This document shows positions 16,890-25,779 of a stretch of DNA of 36,300 bases, one piece after another. Numbering within the stretch: the first letter of the stretch is position 1; each line of letters opens with the position of its first letter. Under the pieces are notes generated by a model that saw only the letters and a list, made by a program, of their open reading frames with translations, was not told the DNA's origin and searched no databases. The stretch spans positions 1-36,300 of the forward strand of contig CAJWNY010000027.1 in the NCBI GenBank assembly GCA_913043815.1, written 5' to 3'. The DNA is from an uncultured Gammaproteobacteria bacterium (GTDB lineage Bacteria; Pseudomonadota; Gammaproteobacteria; Pseudomonadales; Azotimanducaceae). The translations under genes were made by a program, and so were the position numbers.

Positions 16890-17471
16890 TTAGTCCTCAA
16901 AGTAACAAGTTAACTTAACGCTGCCTTAAGCTTTAGCCGTCTTGAACGAAGTCTCAAAAAATCCGCAGTCGCTATAAAAATTACGCAAGAATACGAAAAT
17001 GAACTTCGCCGACAGGGAAGACAGAAAGCAAAATTACAGTGGCACAATGCCATTTTGGTGTTTCGAAGTACATGTTACTTTGACAAAAACCGCAACGATT
17101 TGGCAATGAGTTCTCACTTTGCTTCAGTCCTGACGTTGTCTTTGATCAAAGGCGCTTTGAGCAAAGCGGCAGCAACTCCAAAATGTCAATCAAAGAGGCG
17201 AGACGAAGCCTCTTACTCCCCTTTAGCGACCAAACGAAGCACCAAAGTCTAGTCAAATGACTCATGGCAACTTATAAATCGCATGCCAATATTTATTTAT
17301 TGTTTTAGGTATAAATAATAAGTTTCTGATTATTTTAGGTATCGATCAAGCCTAAACAACGCCACCATAAAAGATATTGTTTCACTTCAGGCTGAACCAA
17401 ACGTTTATTCATTGGCAATTGCTCGTTATCCTTCCTTCACACTCATTAGCCAAACAAAAGACCTAAAAACA
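16890..17471. promoter_or_regulatory. Divergent region with dyads and direct repeat
   Basis: This 582-base region has no credible ORF. It carries several small symmetric elements: TTTGATCAAA (17141-17150), CGCTTTG-AG-CAAAGCG (17153-17168) and the hairpin AAGAGGC-N8-GCCTCTT (17193-17214). Closer to the MDR gene is a 10-base direct repeat TTTTAGGTAT at 17303-17312 and 17333-17342, in an AT-rich stretch that is likely the promoter zone. These may be regulator sites; none matches an operator I can name. Confidence 0.4.
17303..17342 (+). repeat. Direct repeat TTTTAGGTAT, 30-bp period
   Basis: Two exact copies of TTTTAGGTAT begin at 17303 and 17333. A 30-base period is about three helical turns, which puts both on the same face of the DNA. 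They sit 130-170 bases before the likely MDR start in an AT-rich segment. Possible tandem binding sites of an unknown regulator. Confidence 0.5.
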
Positions 17472-18530
17472 GTGAAAACCCTTACTTACTCAGAACACGG
17501 TAGCCCCAATGTACTGACCTTTACCGACGTGCCAGACCCTAGTTTCGGCAAGGGCGACGCTCTCATCCGAGTGCGAGCAACCGGCGTAAATCGAGTAGAC
17601 GTAGCTCAGCGTAACGGCTGGTTCACACTGCCAAACTTTTCTTTACCCAATATTCCCGGCATGGACTTAGCCGGCGAAATAGTTGCGCTCGGCGTTGACG
17701 CCTTGCGCCTAGCACGGGCTAGGGGATTGGACATAGCAATAGGCGACAAAGTTGTTGTAGACCCATCCATGTCGAAAGTTCCACTTTCTTCAAACCTCCA
17801 TGGCAATGGCGACCTGTACGGCAATCTAGATGTCATCGGAGCTACAGTTGCCGGGGGCTACGCCGAACTCTGCACAGTACCGGCCAGCCATATTCACCTC
17901 ATTCCTAAAAACATGTCTTTTGCCCATGCAGCAGCCTTTCCTACCGCCTGGATGACTGCACACCACGCCTTATTCGATGTTGGCAGTTTGTGCGCAGGAG
18001 AAACGTTACTTGTCCATGCTGGCGCCAGCGGCGTTTCTTTAGCTGCTATTCAACTGGCCCGTGCGGCAGGCGCTAAAGTGTATGCGACGGCAAGTAGTGA
18101 CGAGAAATGCCAGCGCGCAGTGCAAGCTGGCGCGACGGCCGCAGTGATCAATCGCACCACCGACATAGCCCAATGGAGCAAAGAACAAACTAGTGGCCGC
18201 GGAGTTGATATGGTGTTTGATCACGTTGGCGCCGCACTTTGGGAGGCTTCAATGTTCGCCTTGGCACCCCGAGGCCGGTTGGTCAATTGTGGTAACACCT
18301 CTGGAGATAAAGCAACAATTCCGTCCCTTGGCTTCCTGTTTCATATGGGCATCCAAATCTTGGGCTCTGACCCTTACAGATATGAAGAGTTCGCAGAGGT
18401 CTGGCAAAAATTCTGCACGCAAGACTTTGATCCATCCATAGATACAATCTATCAATTGAAAGAAGGCGCCGAAGCGCATCGACAAATGGAATTAAACAAT
18501 GTCTCAGGAAAATTCATATTGATCCCCTAA
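17472..18530 (+). CDS. MDR-family zinc-independent quinone-type oxidoreductase
   Basis: This 352-residue medium-chain dehydrogenase/reductase is of the quinone oxidoreductase type. The GroES-like N-terminal domain (1-125) begins with KTLTYSEHGSPNVL and contains GVNRVDVAQRNG and PGMDLAGEIVALG. The Rossmann domain has HAGASGVSLAAIQLARAAGA with Gly184 and Gly187, then ATASSDEK and FDHVG. The usual catalytic zinc cysteine and histidine are absent, which fits NADPH-dependent quinone, enone or enoyl reductases. I prefer GTG at 17472 because it places the family N-terminus first; TTG at 17412 would add 20 residues unlike the family. Neither start has a good ribosome site. It stands alone, with its own upstream region carrying a direct repeat. 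Confidence 0.85.
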   Translation: MKTLTYSEHGSPNVLTFTDVPDPSFGKGDALIRVRATGVNRVDVAQRNGWFTLPNFSLPNIPGMDLAGEIVALGVDALRLARARGLDIAIGDKVVVDPSMSKVPLSSNLHGNGDLYGNLDVIGATVAGGYAELCTVPASHIHLIPKNMSFAHAAAFPTAWMTAHHALFDVGSLCAGETLLVHAGASGVSLAAIQLARAAGAKVYATASSDEKCQRAVQAGATAAVINRTTDIAQWSKEQTSGRGVDMVFDHVGAALWEASMFALAPRGRLVNCGNTSGDKATIPSLGFLFHMGIQILGSDPYRYEEFAEVWQKFCTQDFDPSIDTIYQLKEGAEAHRQMELNNVSGKFILIP

Positions 18531-18891
18531 ACTATTGTTTTTAATATAATTTTTATTATTCTGGTTTCGGATGAACTAGCAATTGCTTTAGCTGAAATCT
18601 CATGACCTGCTTAAAATATGGACCAACCCAGCTAGCTAGCCCGCCATTTAGTTACAAACTGAAGACATTCCGGAACGCTCCAATACCAATCCAGACAGAT
18701 AAAAATACACGCATAAGACTGGCAGAGAGACAATCTCAAAAGAACCTGACGCTCTAGGCGGCTAACCTGATCAAAATACAAATAAAGATTTTGCCGGTTC
18801 AAACCCCAAGCTAAATAGATCCTATTTCTTTTTTTTCGAACAGCCCTTCGCTAGTATTAAGCATCTTAACCATTAGTAGAAAGAGACAATT
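18531..18891. other. 361-bp intergenic region
   Basis: This separates the MDR gene from the ABM gene on the same strand. It is AT-rich at both ends. I see no ORF, clear terminator or repeat. A promoter for the ABM gene is expected close to 18830-18880 but cannot be fixed. Confidence 0.4.
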
Positions 18892-19185
18892 ATGAGTGTA
18901 CTAGTCACCTTAGAATTACCGGCCAAAGCAGGAACCTTAGACGAATTTATGGCAGTTATGAAAGAAGCTTTGGTCGCCACCAGAGAATACTCAGGCTGCG
19001 AAAAAGTAGAGACCTACCTCGAACACAACACCAGCACCGTATTTCTTGTAGAACAGTGGGCAAGCGCGCAGCATCAAGTTGAATATATGGACTGGAGGAT
19101 GGAAACAGGCTTAATGGATGCCATAGGCGGATTTTTAGCTGGATCTCCGGTGGCGCGCACCTTTGACCCTAAAAGCGACATTTAA
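18892..19185 (+). CDS. ABM-domain putative quinol monooxygenase
   Basis: This 97-residue single-domain protein of the antibiotic biosynthesis monooxygenase family is a dimeric ferredoxin-like fold. Family features are VTLELPAKAGTLDEFMAVMKEAL (strand then helix), REYSGCEKVETYLE, VFLVEQWAS and a helix beginning HQVEYMDW. Relatives include YgiN-type quinol monooxygenases and stress proteins, and some heme-degrading enzymes; the asparagine and tryptophan pattern of IsdG is not evident. A purine-rich AAAGAGAC precedes the ATG. It stands alone between the MDR gene and deaD, so context says little about its substrate. Confidence 0.82.
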   Translation: MSVLVTLELPAKAGTLDEFMAVMKEALVATREYSGCEKVETYLEHNTSTVFLVEQWASAQHQVEYMDWRMETGLMDAIGGFLAGSPVARTFDPKSDI

Positions 19186-19398
19186 TTTAGTTCGGACTGT
19201 TAGGCAACTGCCCTGCAGCTAGATTTAAAGCATTCAATAAAGCACTAAGTGTATTTTCCTTTCATGACCCCGCGATTGTGCCCCCCGCCGAAACCACCCT
19301 CAAAATAACGAAAAAAAGCCTACCACAGCGTCAGTTCATGTATGATGCGCGCATTTCGGGCGCAAGCCAGCCCATCCCAATCCCTTTCAGGACAATTC

Positions 19399-21318
19399 AT
19401 GTCGGATTCCAACGCTCCTTTGGTCACGTTTAGAGACCTCAATCTTAGTAAAGAATTACTGCAGGGATTGGACGAAGTAGGTTACGAAACACCCTCCCCA
19501 ATTCAAGCGCAAGCCATCCCACATTTGATGCAGGGGTTAGATATCTTAGGCCACGCGCCGACTGGTACCGGCAAAACAGCGGCCTTTGCATTGCCTCTAC
19601 TTTCTCGATTAGACCTCAACAATAAAAGCGTACAAGTAATGGCTCTTGCGCCTACCCGAGAACTCGCAGTACAAGTTGCTGAAGCGTTTAAACGTTACGC
19701 AAAGCACATTCCCGGATTTAACGTGCTGGCTATTTATGGTGGTCAAGACTACTCAGGCCAAATTCGCCAGCTAAAACGAGGCGTACACGTCGTCGTGGGT
19801 ACCCCAGGCCGCGTAATGGACCACATGCGCAAAGGCACCTTGAAGTTAGATGGTCTACAAGCCATGGTCTTAGACGAAGCTGACGAAATGCTGCGTATGG
19901 GCTTTGTTGATGAAGTGGAATGGATACTCGAACAAACACCACCAAAGCGCCAAATGGCTCTCTTCTCAGCGACAATGCCTAAAGAGATTCAACGTATTGC
20001 TCGGCGTCACCTCAATGACCCTCAAGAAGTTTCTATCAAAGCAAAAACCGCCACAGCAGAAACCATACGTCAGCGTTATTGGTTGGTCAGTGGGTTGCGC
20101 AAAATAGAGGCCCTCACCCGCCTTTTAGAAGTGGAGGACTTTGACGGCATTTTGATCTTCGTTCGCACCAAGCTAGCCACGTCAGAACTTGCAGAACAAT
20201 TAGAGGCCAGAGGCCATGCAGCGGCGGCTATGAATGGCGACATGGCGCAAAAATCACGCGAGCAAATGGTCGCACGACTGAAATCTGGCAGCTTAGACAT
20301 CTTAGTTGCAACGGATGTCGCAGCACGAGGCTTAGACGTAGACCGTATCAGTCACGTCATCAACTACGACATCCCCTACGACACCGAAGCATACATCCAC
20401 CGTATTGGACGTACCGGTAGAGCGGGAAGAAAAGGCGATGCCATCTTGTTTGTTGCCCCTCGTGAGCGAAGAATGCTTGGCGCTATTGAACGCGCTACCC
20501 GGCAAAAGATTACCGAGCTAGAGCTACCTAGCACAGAAACTGTCAATAAAAAGCGTATTGCAGATTTCAAACAGAAGATAACGGACACCATAGCGAAAGG
20601 TCATTTGTCTTTTATGCGAGGCATCATCGAAGAGTACCAAAGCGAAACCGAAGCCTCAGCCACAGATATCGCCGCAGCAATGGCTAACATAGCACAAGGC
20701 AATCAAACACTACTTATGGCGCCGGAAAAGAAGCAACCAAATAAGCCAAGACACGATAGCAGAGAGCCACTAGAACCGCGGAATAACCGTGGGCGAAAGC
20801 GTGAACGGGCCCCTCGAGCAGAGAGAACCGAGAAAGGCAACCGGCCTGAGCGCTCGGCTGGCGGGAGTCGAAACATCGACCTTGAACTGTTTCGTATTGA
20901 AGTAGGACGAGAGCATGGGGTAGAGCCCAGTAACATTGTGGGCGCCATTGCCAATGAAGCAGGCCTAGACGCAAGAAATATCGGTCAAATCTCCATTAAC
21001 GATAATTTCAGTATGGTGGAACTGCCCGCTGGCATGCCTAAAGACGTTTTTGGAGACCTACGTAAAGTTTGGGTATGCGGCCAGCAACTGCGCATTAGCC
21101 GAGAGGGCGAAGCGCCGGGCGCCCCAGTAAAAGACGGACGCCCACCTCTCTCAGAGTCAAAACCTCGACGCAAAGGACCTAAAGGCGATGATTTTAAACC
21201 TGAAAAAAAACGGTCGCCAAAGAGCAAAGCTAATTCAGCGGAAACCAGACCTGGCAGTTCTCAGGCAAAGAGAAAACCGTCGAAAAGAACAGAAAAGCCA
21301 ACTGACAGCAACAGCTAA
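19399..21318 (+). CDS. deaD: DEAD-box ATP-dependent RNA helicase DeaD
   Basis: This is a 639-residue RNA helicase with the DeaD/CsdA layout (E. coli 629). Motifs in order: Walker A TGTGKT (55-60), PTRELA (85-90), DEAD (159-162), SAT (190-192), ARGLD, and HRIGRTGR from His334. After the two RecA-like domains comes a charged spacer, a DbpA-type RNA-binding domain (about 492-562, starting NIDLELFRIEVG and ending LRISRE), and a basic, low-complexity tail of about 75 residues. It should unwind RNA duplexes in ribosome assembly and mRNA decay, especially in the cold. ATG 19399 is chosen because AGGA at 19389 lies 6 bases upstream; an in-frame ATG at 19342 would add 19 residues unlike the family. 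Confidence 0.95.
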   Translation: MSDSNAPLVTFRDLNLSKELLQGLDEVGYETPSPIQAQAIPHLMQGLDILGHAPTGTGKTAAFALPLLSRLDLNNKSVQVMALAPTRELAVQVAEAFKRYAKHIPGFNVLAIYGGQDYSGQIRQLKRGVHVVVGTPGRVMDHMRKGTLKLDGLQAMVLDEADEMLRMGFVDEVEWILEQTPPKRQMALFSATMPKEIQRIARRHLNDPQEVSIKAKTATAETIRQRYWLVSGLRKIEALTRLLEVEDFDGILIFVRTKLATSELAEQLEARGHAAAAMNGDMAQKSREQMVARLKSGSLDILVATDVAARGLDVDRISHVINYDIPYDTEAYIHRIGRTGRAGRKGDAILFVAPRERRMLGAIERATRQKITELELPSTETVNKKRIADFKQKITDTIAKGHLSFMRGIIEEYQSETEASATDIAAAMANIAQGNQTLLMAPEKKQPNKPRHDSREPLEPRNNRGRKRERAPRAERTEKGNRPERSAGGSRNIDLELFRIEVGREHGVEPSNIVGAIANEAGLDARNIGQISINDNFSMVELPAGMPKDVFGDLRKVWVCGQQLRISREGEAPGAPVKDGRPPLSESKPRRKGPKGDDFKPEKKRSPKSKANSAETRPGSSQAKRKPSKRTEKPTDSNS

Positions 21319-21421
21319 GTGACCAGCTCGAAGCACTTGCCCTCAGCCTTGGGGGCCGCCAATGCTCCAGCAAGGTGTAGCTGCAACTAACTTCCTACAC
21401 CATTCCTTTTACAACTATTCT

Positions 21422-21631
21422 TCAATCTGCGCTCCGGCTTTTGTTTATCAGCCATCTGACCAGCCTAGAAAAAGCATAGATATACGCCAAAAGACCCGCA
21501 GTGAATAAGCCTGCATTTCTGGTCGGTGGCAAAAAATAACTTACAGCCAAAAATCCCAATACAAAAGAAACCACCGCGCCAAAGAAAATAACTAGGTCTT
21601 TCGCTAATCCCGTGAATGTGGGTTCATTCAT
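21422..21631 (-). CDS. Small two-helix membrane protein
   Basis: This 69-residue protein has two predicted membrane helices, about 12-34 (LVIFFGAVVSFVLGFLAVSYF) and 41-61 (LFTAGLLAYIYAFSRLVRWLI), joined by a short PPTRNAG loop, with a basic C-terminus. I do not recognise the family. AGGAA lies 12 bases before the ATG, a rather long spacing. It is convergent with deaD. The hydrophobic pattern and clean start make it a likely real gene, but short length leaves doubt. Confidence 0.55.
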   Translation of the reverse strand: MNEPTFTGLAKDLVIFFGAVVSFVLGFLAVSYFLPPTRNAGLFTAGLLAYIYAFSRLVRWLINKSRSAD

Positions 21632-21978
21632 AAATTTAGAATATTCCTAAAGTTAATTACTGCATATCTAATGCACTCGCGCCTTGTCTAAAAGCTGAGC
21701 AAACCTGAGTAGCGCAAAATAACACAACGCTAAGTAGTGCGAACGCTGTACCCTGATTTTCATTTAATGAGAGGTTAGGACTTGGCGTTACTGAGCTAGT
21801 GAGGTTTAATTATAGCGTACGTCACAGAAATGATGGGAACTTTGAACGTTTTTACCGCTTTGGCGCTTTTTCAAAATTTTGCTTTTCGCGCCCTATTCAA
21901 CTCTAGAGTTACCGGCTTTGACAACAACTGCTACTTGGACTTAATGCAAAATTTGCCTTTAACTTTTGCGTCCCAATT
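21632..21978. other. 347-bp divergent intergenic region
   Basis: This lies between the small membrane protein gene and the UPF0178 gene. A TTGACA at 21918-21923 could be a -35 element for the plus-strand gene, but the hexamer 17 bases on (TTAATG) is a poor -10. GGCGC at 21862-21866 and GCGCC at 21888-21892 flank a CAAAATTTTG palindrome, giving a nested dyad. No ORF is seen. Confidence 0.35.
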
Positions 21979-22428
21979 ATGATTATTTGGGTAGACGCCG
22001 ACGCCTGCCCCAAAGTGGTTAAACAGGTATTGTTTAAGGCCGCTGAGAGGCTTTCCCTTAAAACTGTTTTGGTTGCCAATCAATATATTGCCACCCCTCC
22101 ATCAAAAGTGATCTCGGCTATACAAGTGCCCCAAGGGTTTGATGTAGCAGATGACGCAATAGTGAAAAAAATGTCCGCGGGAGACCTTGTCATCACGGCA
22201 GACATACCGCTGGCTGCAGAGGTTGTAGAGAAAGGTGGTACCGCCCTAAACCCACGAGGCACCTTGTATACCAAAGAAAATGTTAAGGACTTTTTGGCAA
22301 GACGCAACCGCGCTGAAGAGCTGCGTGATAATGGACTTATCAGCGGCGGCCCTTCGGCGTTAGACAAAAAAGACGTACAAGCCTTCGCCAACACTTTGGA
22401 TAAATTCCTAGCCAAGGCTAATAGATAG
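21979..22428 (+). CDS. UPF0178 (YaiI/YqxD) family protein
   Basis: This 149-residue protein of the DUF188/UPF0178 family has [17 protein letters not shown] at the start, [24 protein letters not shown] and [12 protein letters not shown], all characteristic. The fold resembles PIN-like nucleases, with clustered aspartates ([16 protein letters not shown]), but activity has not been established to my knowledge. Length matches E. coli YaiI (152). There is no visible Shine-Dalgarno before the ATG. It is convergent with the thioesterase gene 54 bases away. Confidence 0.9.
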   Translation: MIIWVDADACPKVVKQVLFKAAERLSLKTVLVANQYIATPPSKVISAIQVPQGFDVADDAIVKKMSAGDLVITADIPLAAEVVEKGGTALNPRGTLYTKENVKDFLARRNRAEELRDNGLISGGPSALDKKDVQAFANTLDKFLAKANR

Positions 22429-22482
22429 CGCGCCCACCAAATCTTCTAAAATTATGTATTGAGCGCCACAAAATCCGTTCGG

Positions 22483-22917
22483 CTAATTGAGGCTATGCAT
22501 GGCATACAAGACTCTGCCACGGCAACACAAGATACCTCGATCATTCACAATACTGACATCTATGGTACTCAGCTGACGGCCCCGCTTAACCATAGTTGCA
22601 ATGGCATCAACCCATTCACCCTGGGCTTGACGTAAATAGGTGATCGACAAATCCGCGGTACCAGCAGGCTCTGTGCCTGGAAGTGATTTACTGAATATCA
22701 CCACAATAGCCGCCATATCTACCATAGTTGCGAGCACCCCACCATTGACACTTCCGCCAATACCTGTGGGCGTGGTTTCAGTCTTAAACAAACGCAAACG
22801 ACCGTAGTCAGGCTTCACCTCAGCCAACGTTAATCCTAAGTACTTATGCAAAGGTATGTCATCGAAGCGCTCTAAAAACCCCTCGGTACTCTCTGATCTC
22901 TCTTCAATTGCCGACAA
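22483..22917 (-). CDS. PaaI-type hotdog thioesterase
   Basis: This 144-residue single hotdog-domain thioesterase is expected to hydrolyse acyl- or aryl-CoA. The active-site helix is NGGVLATMVDMAA with Asp67 as the likely catalytic acid; PaaI usually has HGG where this has Asn58-Gly-Gly. TADLSITYLRQAQGEW matches the second half of the fold (the .di.yLr pattern). The start is TTG at 22917 with a GGGAGAG just upstream; no other start gives a full hotdog domain. It may recycle CoA from dead-end thioesters in this catabolic region, which is inference. Confidence 0.85.
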   Translation of the reverse strand: MSAIEERSESTEGFLERFDDIPLHKYLGLTLAEVKPDYGRLRLFKTETTPTGIGGSVNGGVLATMVDMAAIVVIFSKSLPGTEPAGTADLSITYLRQAQGEWVDAIATMVKRGRQLSTIDVSIVNDRGILCCRGRVLYAMHSLN

Positions 22918-23137
22918 AAGTCTCTCCCTCGTAAGTTAATAGAAAAATACTGATGGGAAACAATATAGGAGTAGCGTTTATTTAGTAAACGAATTTTAGG
23001 ACAAAGCAACGTCACCGCCGTTGCTTGAAAAGAATATGTGGCTGACGTTTAGCCCTAAAATAGCCTGAGAGCTAAAAGAAAGATTCATAGTTAGTGGCAA
23101 TAGCTGGCAGAGATAGCTAAACTGACTGGCCCCGAAG

Positions 23138-23211
23138 GGCTGGGTGGCAGAGTGGTCATGCAGCGGACTGCAACTCCGTTAACGCCGGTTCGATTCCGAC
23201 CCCAGCCTCCA
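23138..23211 (+). tRNA. tRNA-Cys (GCA)
   Basis: This is a 74-base tRNA with an encoded CCA end. The acceptor stem GGCTGGG (23138-23144) pairs fully with CCCAGCC (23201-23207), and discriminator U73 is typical of tRNA-Cys. The anticodon loop CTGCAAC gives anticodon GCA (23170-23172) on a stem with one G-U pair. The T-loop TTCGATT is standard. One T-stem pair is C23185 opposite A23199, a mismatch. In E. coli cysT lies just downstream of pgsA on the same strand; here it is on the opposite strand and convergent with pgsA. Confidence 0.93.
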
Positions 23212-23346
23212 TATTACATACCCAACCGCTTCGATCAACGCTCCTTGTTAAGAGCCTCGAAACCCTTAAGACACACTAGAAACAGTAGTCCAGGCTTACC
23301 TGCGCTTTTTAGCCAAAAGTTAAACTAAGCATTTCACCGATAATGG

Positions 23347-23913
23347 CTATTTTTTTGGGCTAAGTCCGTCACGCAAAGAGGGCCATGCCGCACGAAGGTA
23401 TTGGGTCATGGACCACAAGGTCATAACAGCGGCCAAATAAAGCATGAGATATCCACCTTGGACCCAAAGCGAGGCTATGATAGGCGGGTAGGAAAGCAAA
23501 ATCGTTATGGCGACCATTTGCAGCGTTGTCTTAATCTTGCCTAGATAACTAACTGCAATGGTCACAGACCTATTCATTTCTGCCATCCATTCACGCAATG
23601 CACTGATGACAATTTCTCTGCCAATAATGACTAAACTCGGCAAGGTAAGCCAGATAGAGTTGTGATGCGCGATCAATATCACCAAAGCAGAAACAACAAT
23701 GAGTTTGTCTGCAACGGGGTCAATAAACGCGCCAAAAGGCGTGATTTGGTTGAGCTTTCGCGCGAGGTAACCGTCCAGCCAGTCCGTCGCAGCAGCTAAT
23801 GCAAACAAAGTTGCGGCCGCCAAATAACTCCACGTGTTTGCCATCAGAAAAATAACAACAAAAACTGGGATGAGCAGAATTCGGACAATGGTAATAATAT
23901 TCGGTAGATTCAA
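23347..23913 (-). CDS. pgsA: Phosphatidylglycerophosphate synthase PgsA
   Basis: This 188-residue integral membrane enzyme transfers phosphatidyl from CDP-diacylglycerol to glycerol 3-phosphate, the committed step to phosphatidylglycerol and cardiolipin. It starts with the family's NLPNIITIVRILLIPVF. The catalytic motif D44xxDG48xxAR52x8G61xxxD65xxxD69 is complete and has standard spacing. GREIVISALREWMAE is the PgsA-specific segment. Length fits (E. coli 182). The start is TTG at 23913, with GGAA 7 bases before it. The gene follows uvrC by 48 bases on the same strand, the common gammaproteobacterial uvrC-pgsA pair, but the usual uvrY/gacA gene before uvrC is absent. Confidence 0.95.
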   Translation of the reverse strand: MNLPNIITIVRILLIPVFVVIFLMANTWSYLAAATLFALAAATDWLDGYLARKLNQITPFGAFIDPVADKLIVVSALVILIAHHNSIWLTLPSLVIIGREIVISALREWMAEMNRSVTIAVSYLGKIKTTLQMVAITILLSYPPIIASLWVQGGYLMLYLAAVMTLWSMTQYLRAAWPSLRDGLSPKK

Positions 23914-23961
23914 AGGTTAGTTCCGAGTTTGAATGATTTTTTAAACAATAGAATCGAGCTA

Positions 23962-25779
23962 CTAGTGTAGCGCACCATAGATTTGGCTGGCCATGCTGGA
24001 ACTAATACTGGGCACTTTTGCCAACTCTTCTGCGCTAGCGCCCCTTATGCCAGCAGGGCTACCAAAATGGATTAATAATTGTCTGCGCCTTTTTGGGCCA
24101 ACGCCGGGGATATGCTCTAGCTCTGACTGTTTTCTGGCTTTACCCCGGCGCTCACGGTGGCCAGTAATAGCAAATCGGTGAGCTTCATCTCTAATGTGCT
24201 GCAACAAGTGTCCTGCATCAGAACGCCCATCTATAGGGATCTCTTTCTCTCCGAGAAAAAAGCGCTCTAAGCCAGACTTCCTGTCTGGCCCTTTAGCAAT
24301 ACCTAAGATTTGAACGTCATCAATTTGCAGTTCATTTAATACGTTTACGGCAATTCGCACTTGGCCCAAGCCGCCATCAATGACCAACACATCTGGAAGT
24401 TGCCCTTCGCCCTTCTTCAAGCGCGTGTAACGACGGCGCAGGGCCTGATCCATTGCCGCGTAATCATCGCCGCCAATAATACCTTCGATGTTAAATTTTC
24501 GGTAATCGGACTTGAGCGGCCCATTGCTATCGAAAACCACGCAAGAAGCAACGGTTGCTTCGCCGGAGGTATGACTGATGTCGAAACACTCCAACCGCTC
24601 AGGCATAGAATCCATTTTTAGCGCGTCTTGAAGATTCATAAATCGAGCGAGTACATGACTTTTATCTGCCAAGTGACTCTTTAAATTCAATACAGCATTA
24701 TCTGTAGCAAGCGCAAGCCAGCGGGCACGTTGGCCTCTCACTTCAGCGCTAACGCTTACCTTTCTACCCGCTTTTTCCACCAGCGCCGCTTCAAACACGT
24801 CAACATCAGACGTTAAACCACAAACAACTATCGCTTTCGGCACTTCACGCTGTTCAGACGCAAAATAGTACTGAGACAAAAAAGCCTCCAAAAATTCTGC
24901 GGGGCTTAATTCCAACCCGTTTTTACTGTAGTACGCTCGCTGCCCCAAAACCTGCCCGCCACGGACAAACAAGCCTTGGATACAGCATTGCCCAGCTTCC
25001 TCAGCAAAACCAAATACATCGACATCACCCACAGAGCCATGCACATATTGGCGCTCGGTAATCTTTCTCAAATGGAGAATTTGATCGCGATAACCGGCAG
25101 CGCGCTCGTACTCCATGTTTTCCGCCGAATCGTGCATTTTTTTCTTGAACTGCTGCAATACCGTGTCACTTTTGCCACCCAAAAAAAGTGTCGCCAATTC
25201 CACATCGTCCTGATAATCGGCAACCTGAACTTTATCCACGCAAGGCGCACTGCAGCGCTTTATTTGATGCTGTAAACACGGCCGGGAACGATTCTTAAAG
25301 AAGGTGTCATCACACTGACGCAATAAGAACAGCTTTTGTAAAATACTCAGGCTTTCGCGCACCGCCGAAGCGGATGGAAAAGGACCAAAGTAGCGACCAT
25401 CTTTTTTCTTCGAACCGCGATGGAACGCCAATCTTGGGAACTCAGCGTGAGAAGAGATATGAATGTAGGGGTAAGATTTGTCATCGCGCAGCAAAATGTT
25501 GTAAGGAGGACGTTGGGTTTTGATCAGGCTTTGTTCCAACAAAAGCGCTTCAGTTTCGCTTTGCGTGACGGTAATTTCAATTCTGTCAATCTTCGCAACC
25601 ATCGCCATAGTTTTCGTTGCGAGACCAGAAGCGCGAAAATAGCTGGTGACCCGACTCTTCAAATTTCTGGCCTTGCCGACATAAAGAAACTTACCTTTGG
25701 CATCGAGCATTTGATAAACGCCCGGCTTCTTAGTGAGGTCTTTGAGGAATGATTCTGAATCGAAAGGTATATGAGCCAT
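23962..25779 (-). CDS. uvrC: Excinuclease ABC subunit UvrC
   Basis: This 605-residue protein makes both incisions in nucleotide excision repair with UvrB. The GIY-YIG endonuclease domain is at about 16-95 (GVYQML, YVGKARNLKSRV with Tyr33, Gly35 and Arg38). A four-Cys-type segment near residues 150-175 (RQCDDTFFKNRSRPCL, KRCSAPC) may hold a metal. The UVR domain that binds UvrB lies near 200-235, followed by the RNase H-like 5' nuclease (FDISHTSGEATVAS, DVLVIDGGLGQV) and the C-terminal helix-hairpin-helix pair (IPGVGPKRRRQLL, VPSISSSMA). Length matches E. coli (610). I choose ATG 25779; an in-frame TTG at 25788 would add three residues. It is followed by pgsA. Confidence 0.96.
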   Translation of the reverse strand: MAHIPFDSESFLKDLTKKPGVYQMLDAKGKFLYVGKARNLKSRVTSYFRASGLATKTMAMVAKIDRIEITVTQSETEALLLEQSLIKTQRPPYNILLRDDKSYPYIHISSHAEFPRLAFHRGSKKKDGRYFGPFPSASAVRESLSILQKLFLLRQCDDTFFKNRSRPCLQHQIKRCSAPCVDKVQVADYQDDVELATLFLGGKSDTVLQQFKKKMHDSAENMEYERAAGYRDQILHLRKITERQYVHGSVGDVDVFGFAEEAGQCCIQGLFVRGGQVLGQRAYYSKNGLELSPAEFLEAFLSQYYFASEQREVPKAIVVCGLTSDVDVFEAALVEKAGRKVSVSAEVRGQRARWLALATDNAVLNLKSHLADKSHVLARFMNLQDALKMDSMPERLECFDISHTSGEATVASCVVFDSNGPLKSDYRKFNIEGIIGGDDYAAMDQALRRRYTRLKKGEGQLPDVLVIDGGLGQVRIAVNVLNELQIDDVQILGIAKGPDRKSGLERFFLGEKEIPIDGRSDAGHLLQHIRDEAHRFAITGHRERRGKARKQSELEHIPGVGPKRRRQLLIHFGSPAGIRGASAEELAKVPSISSSMASQIYGALH

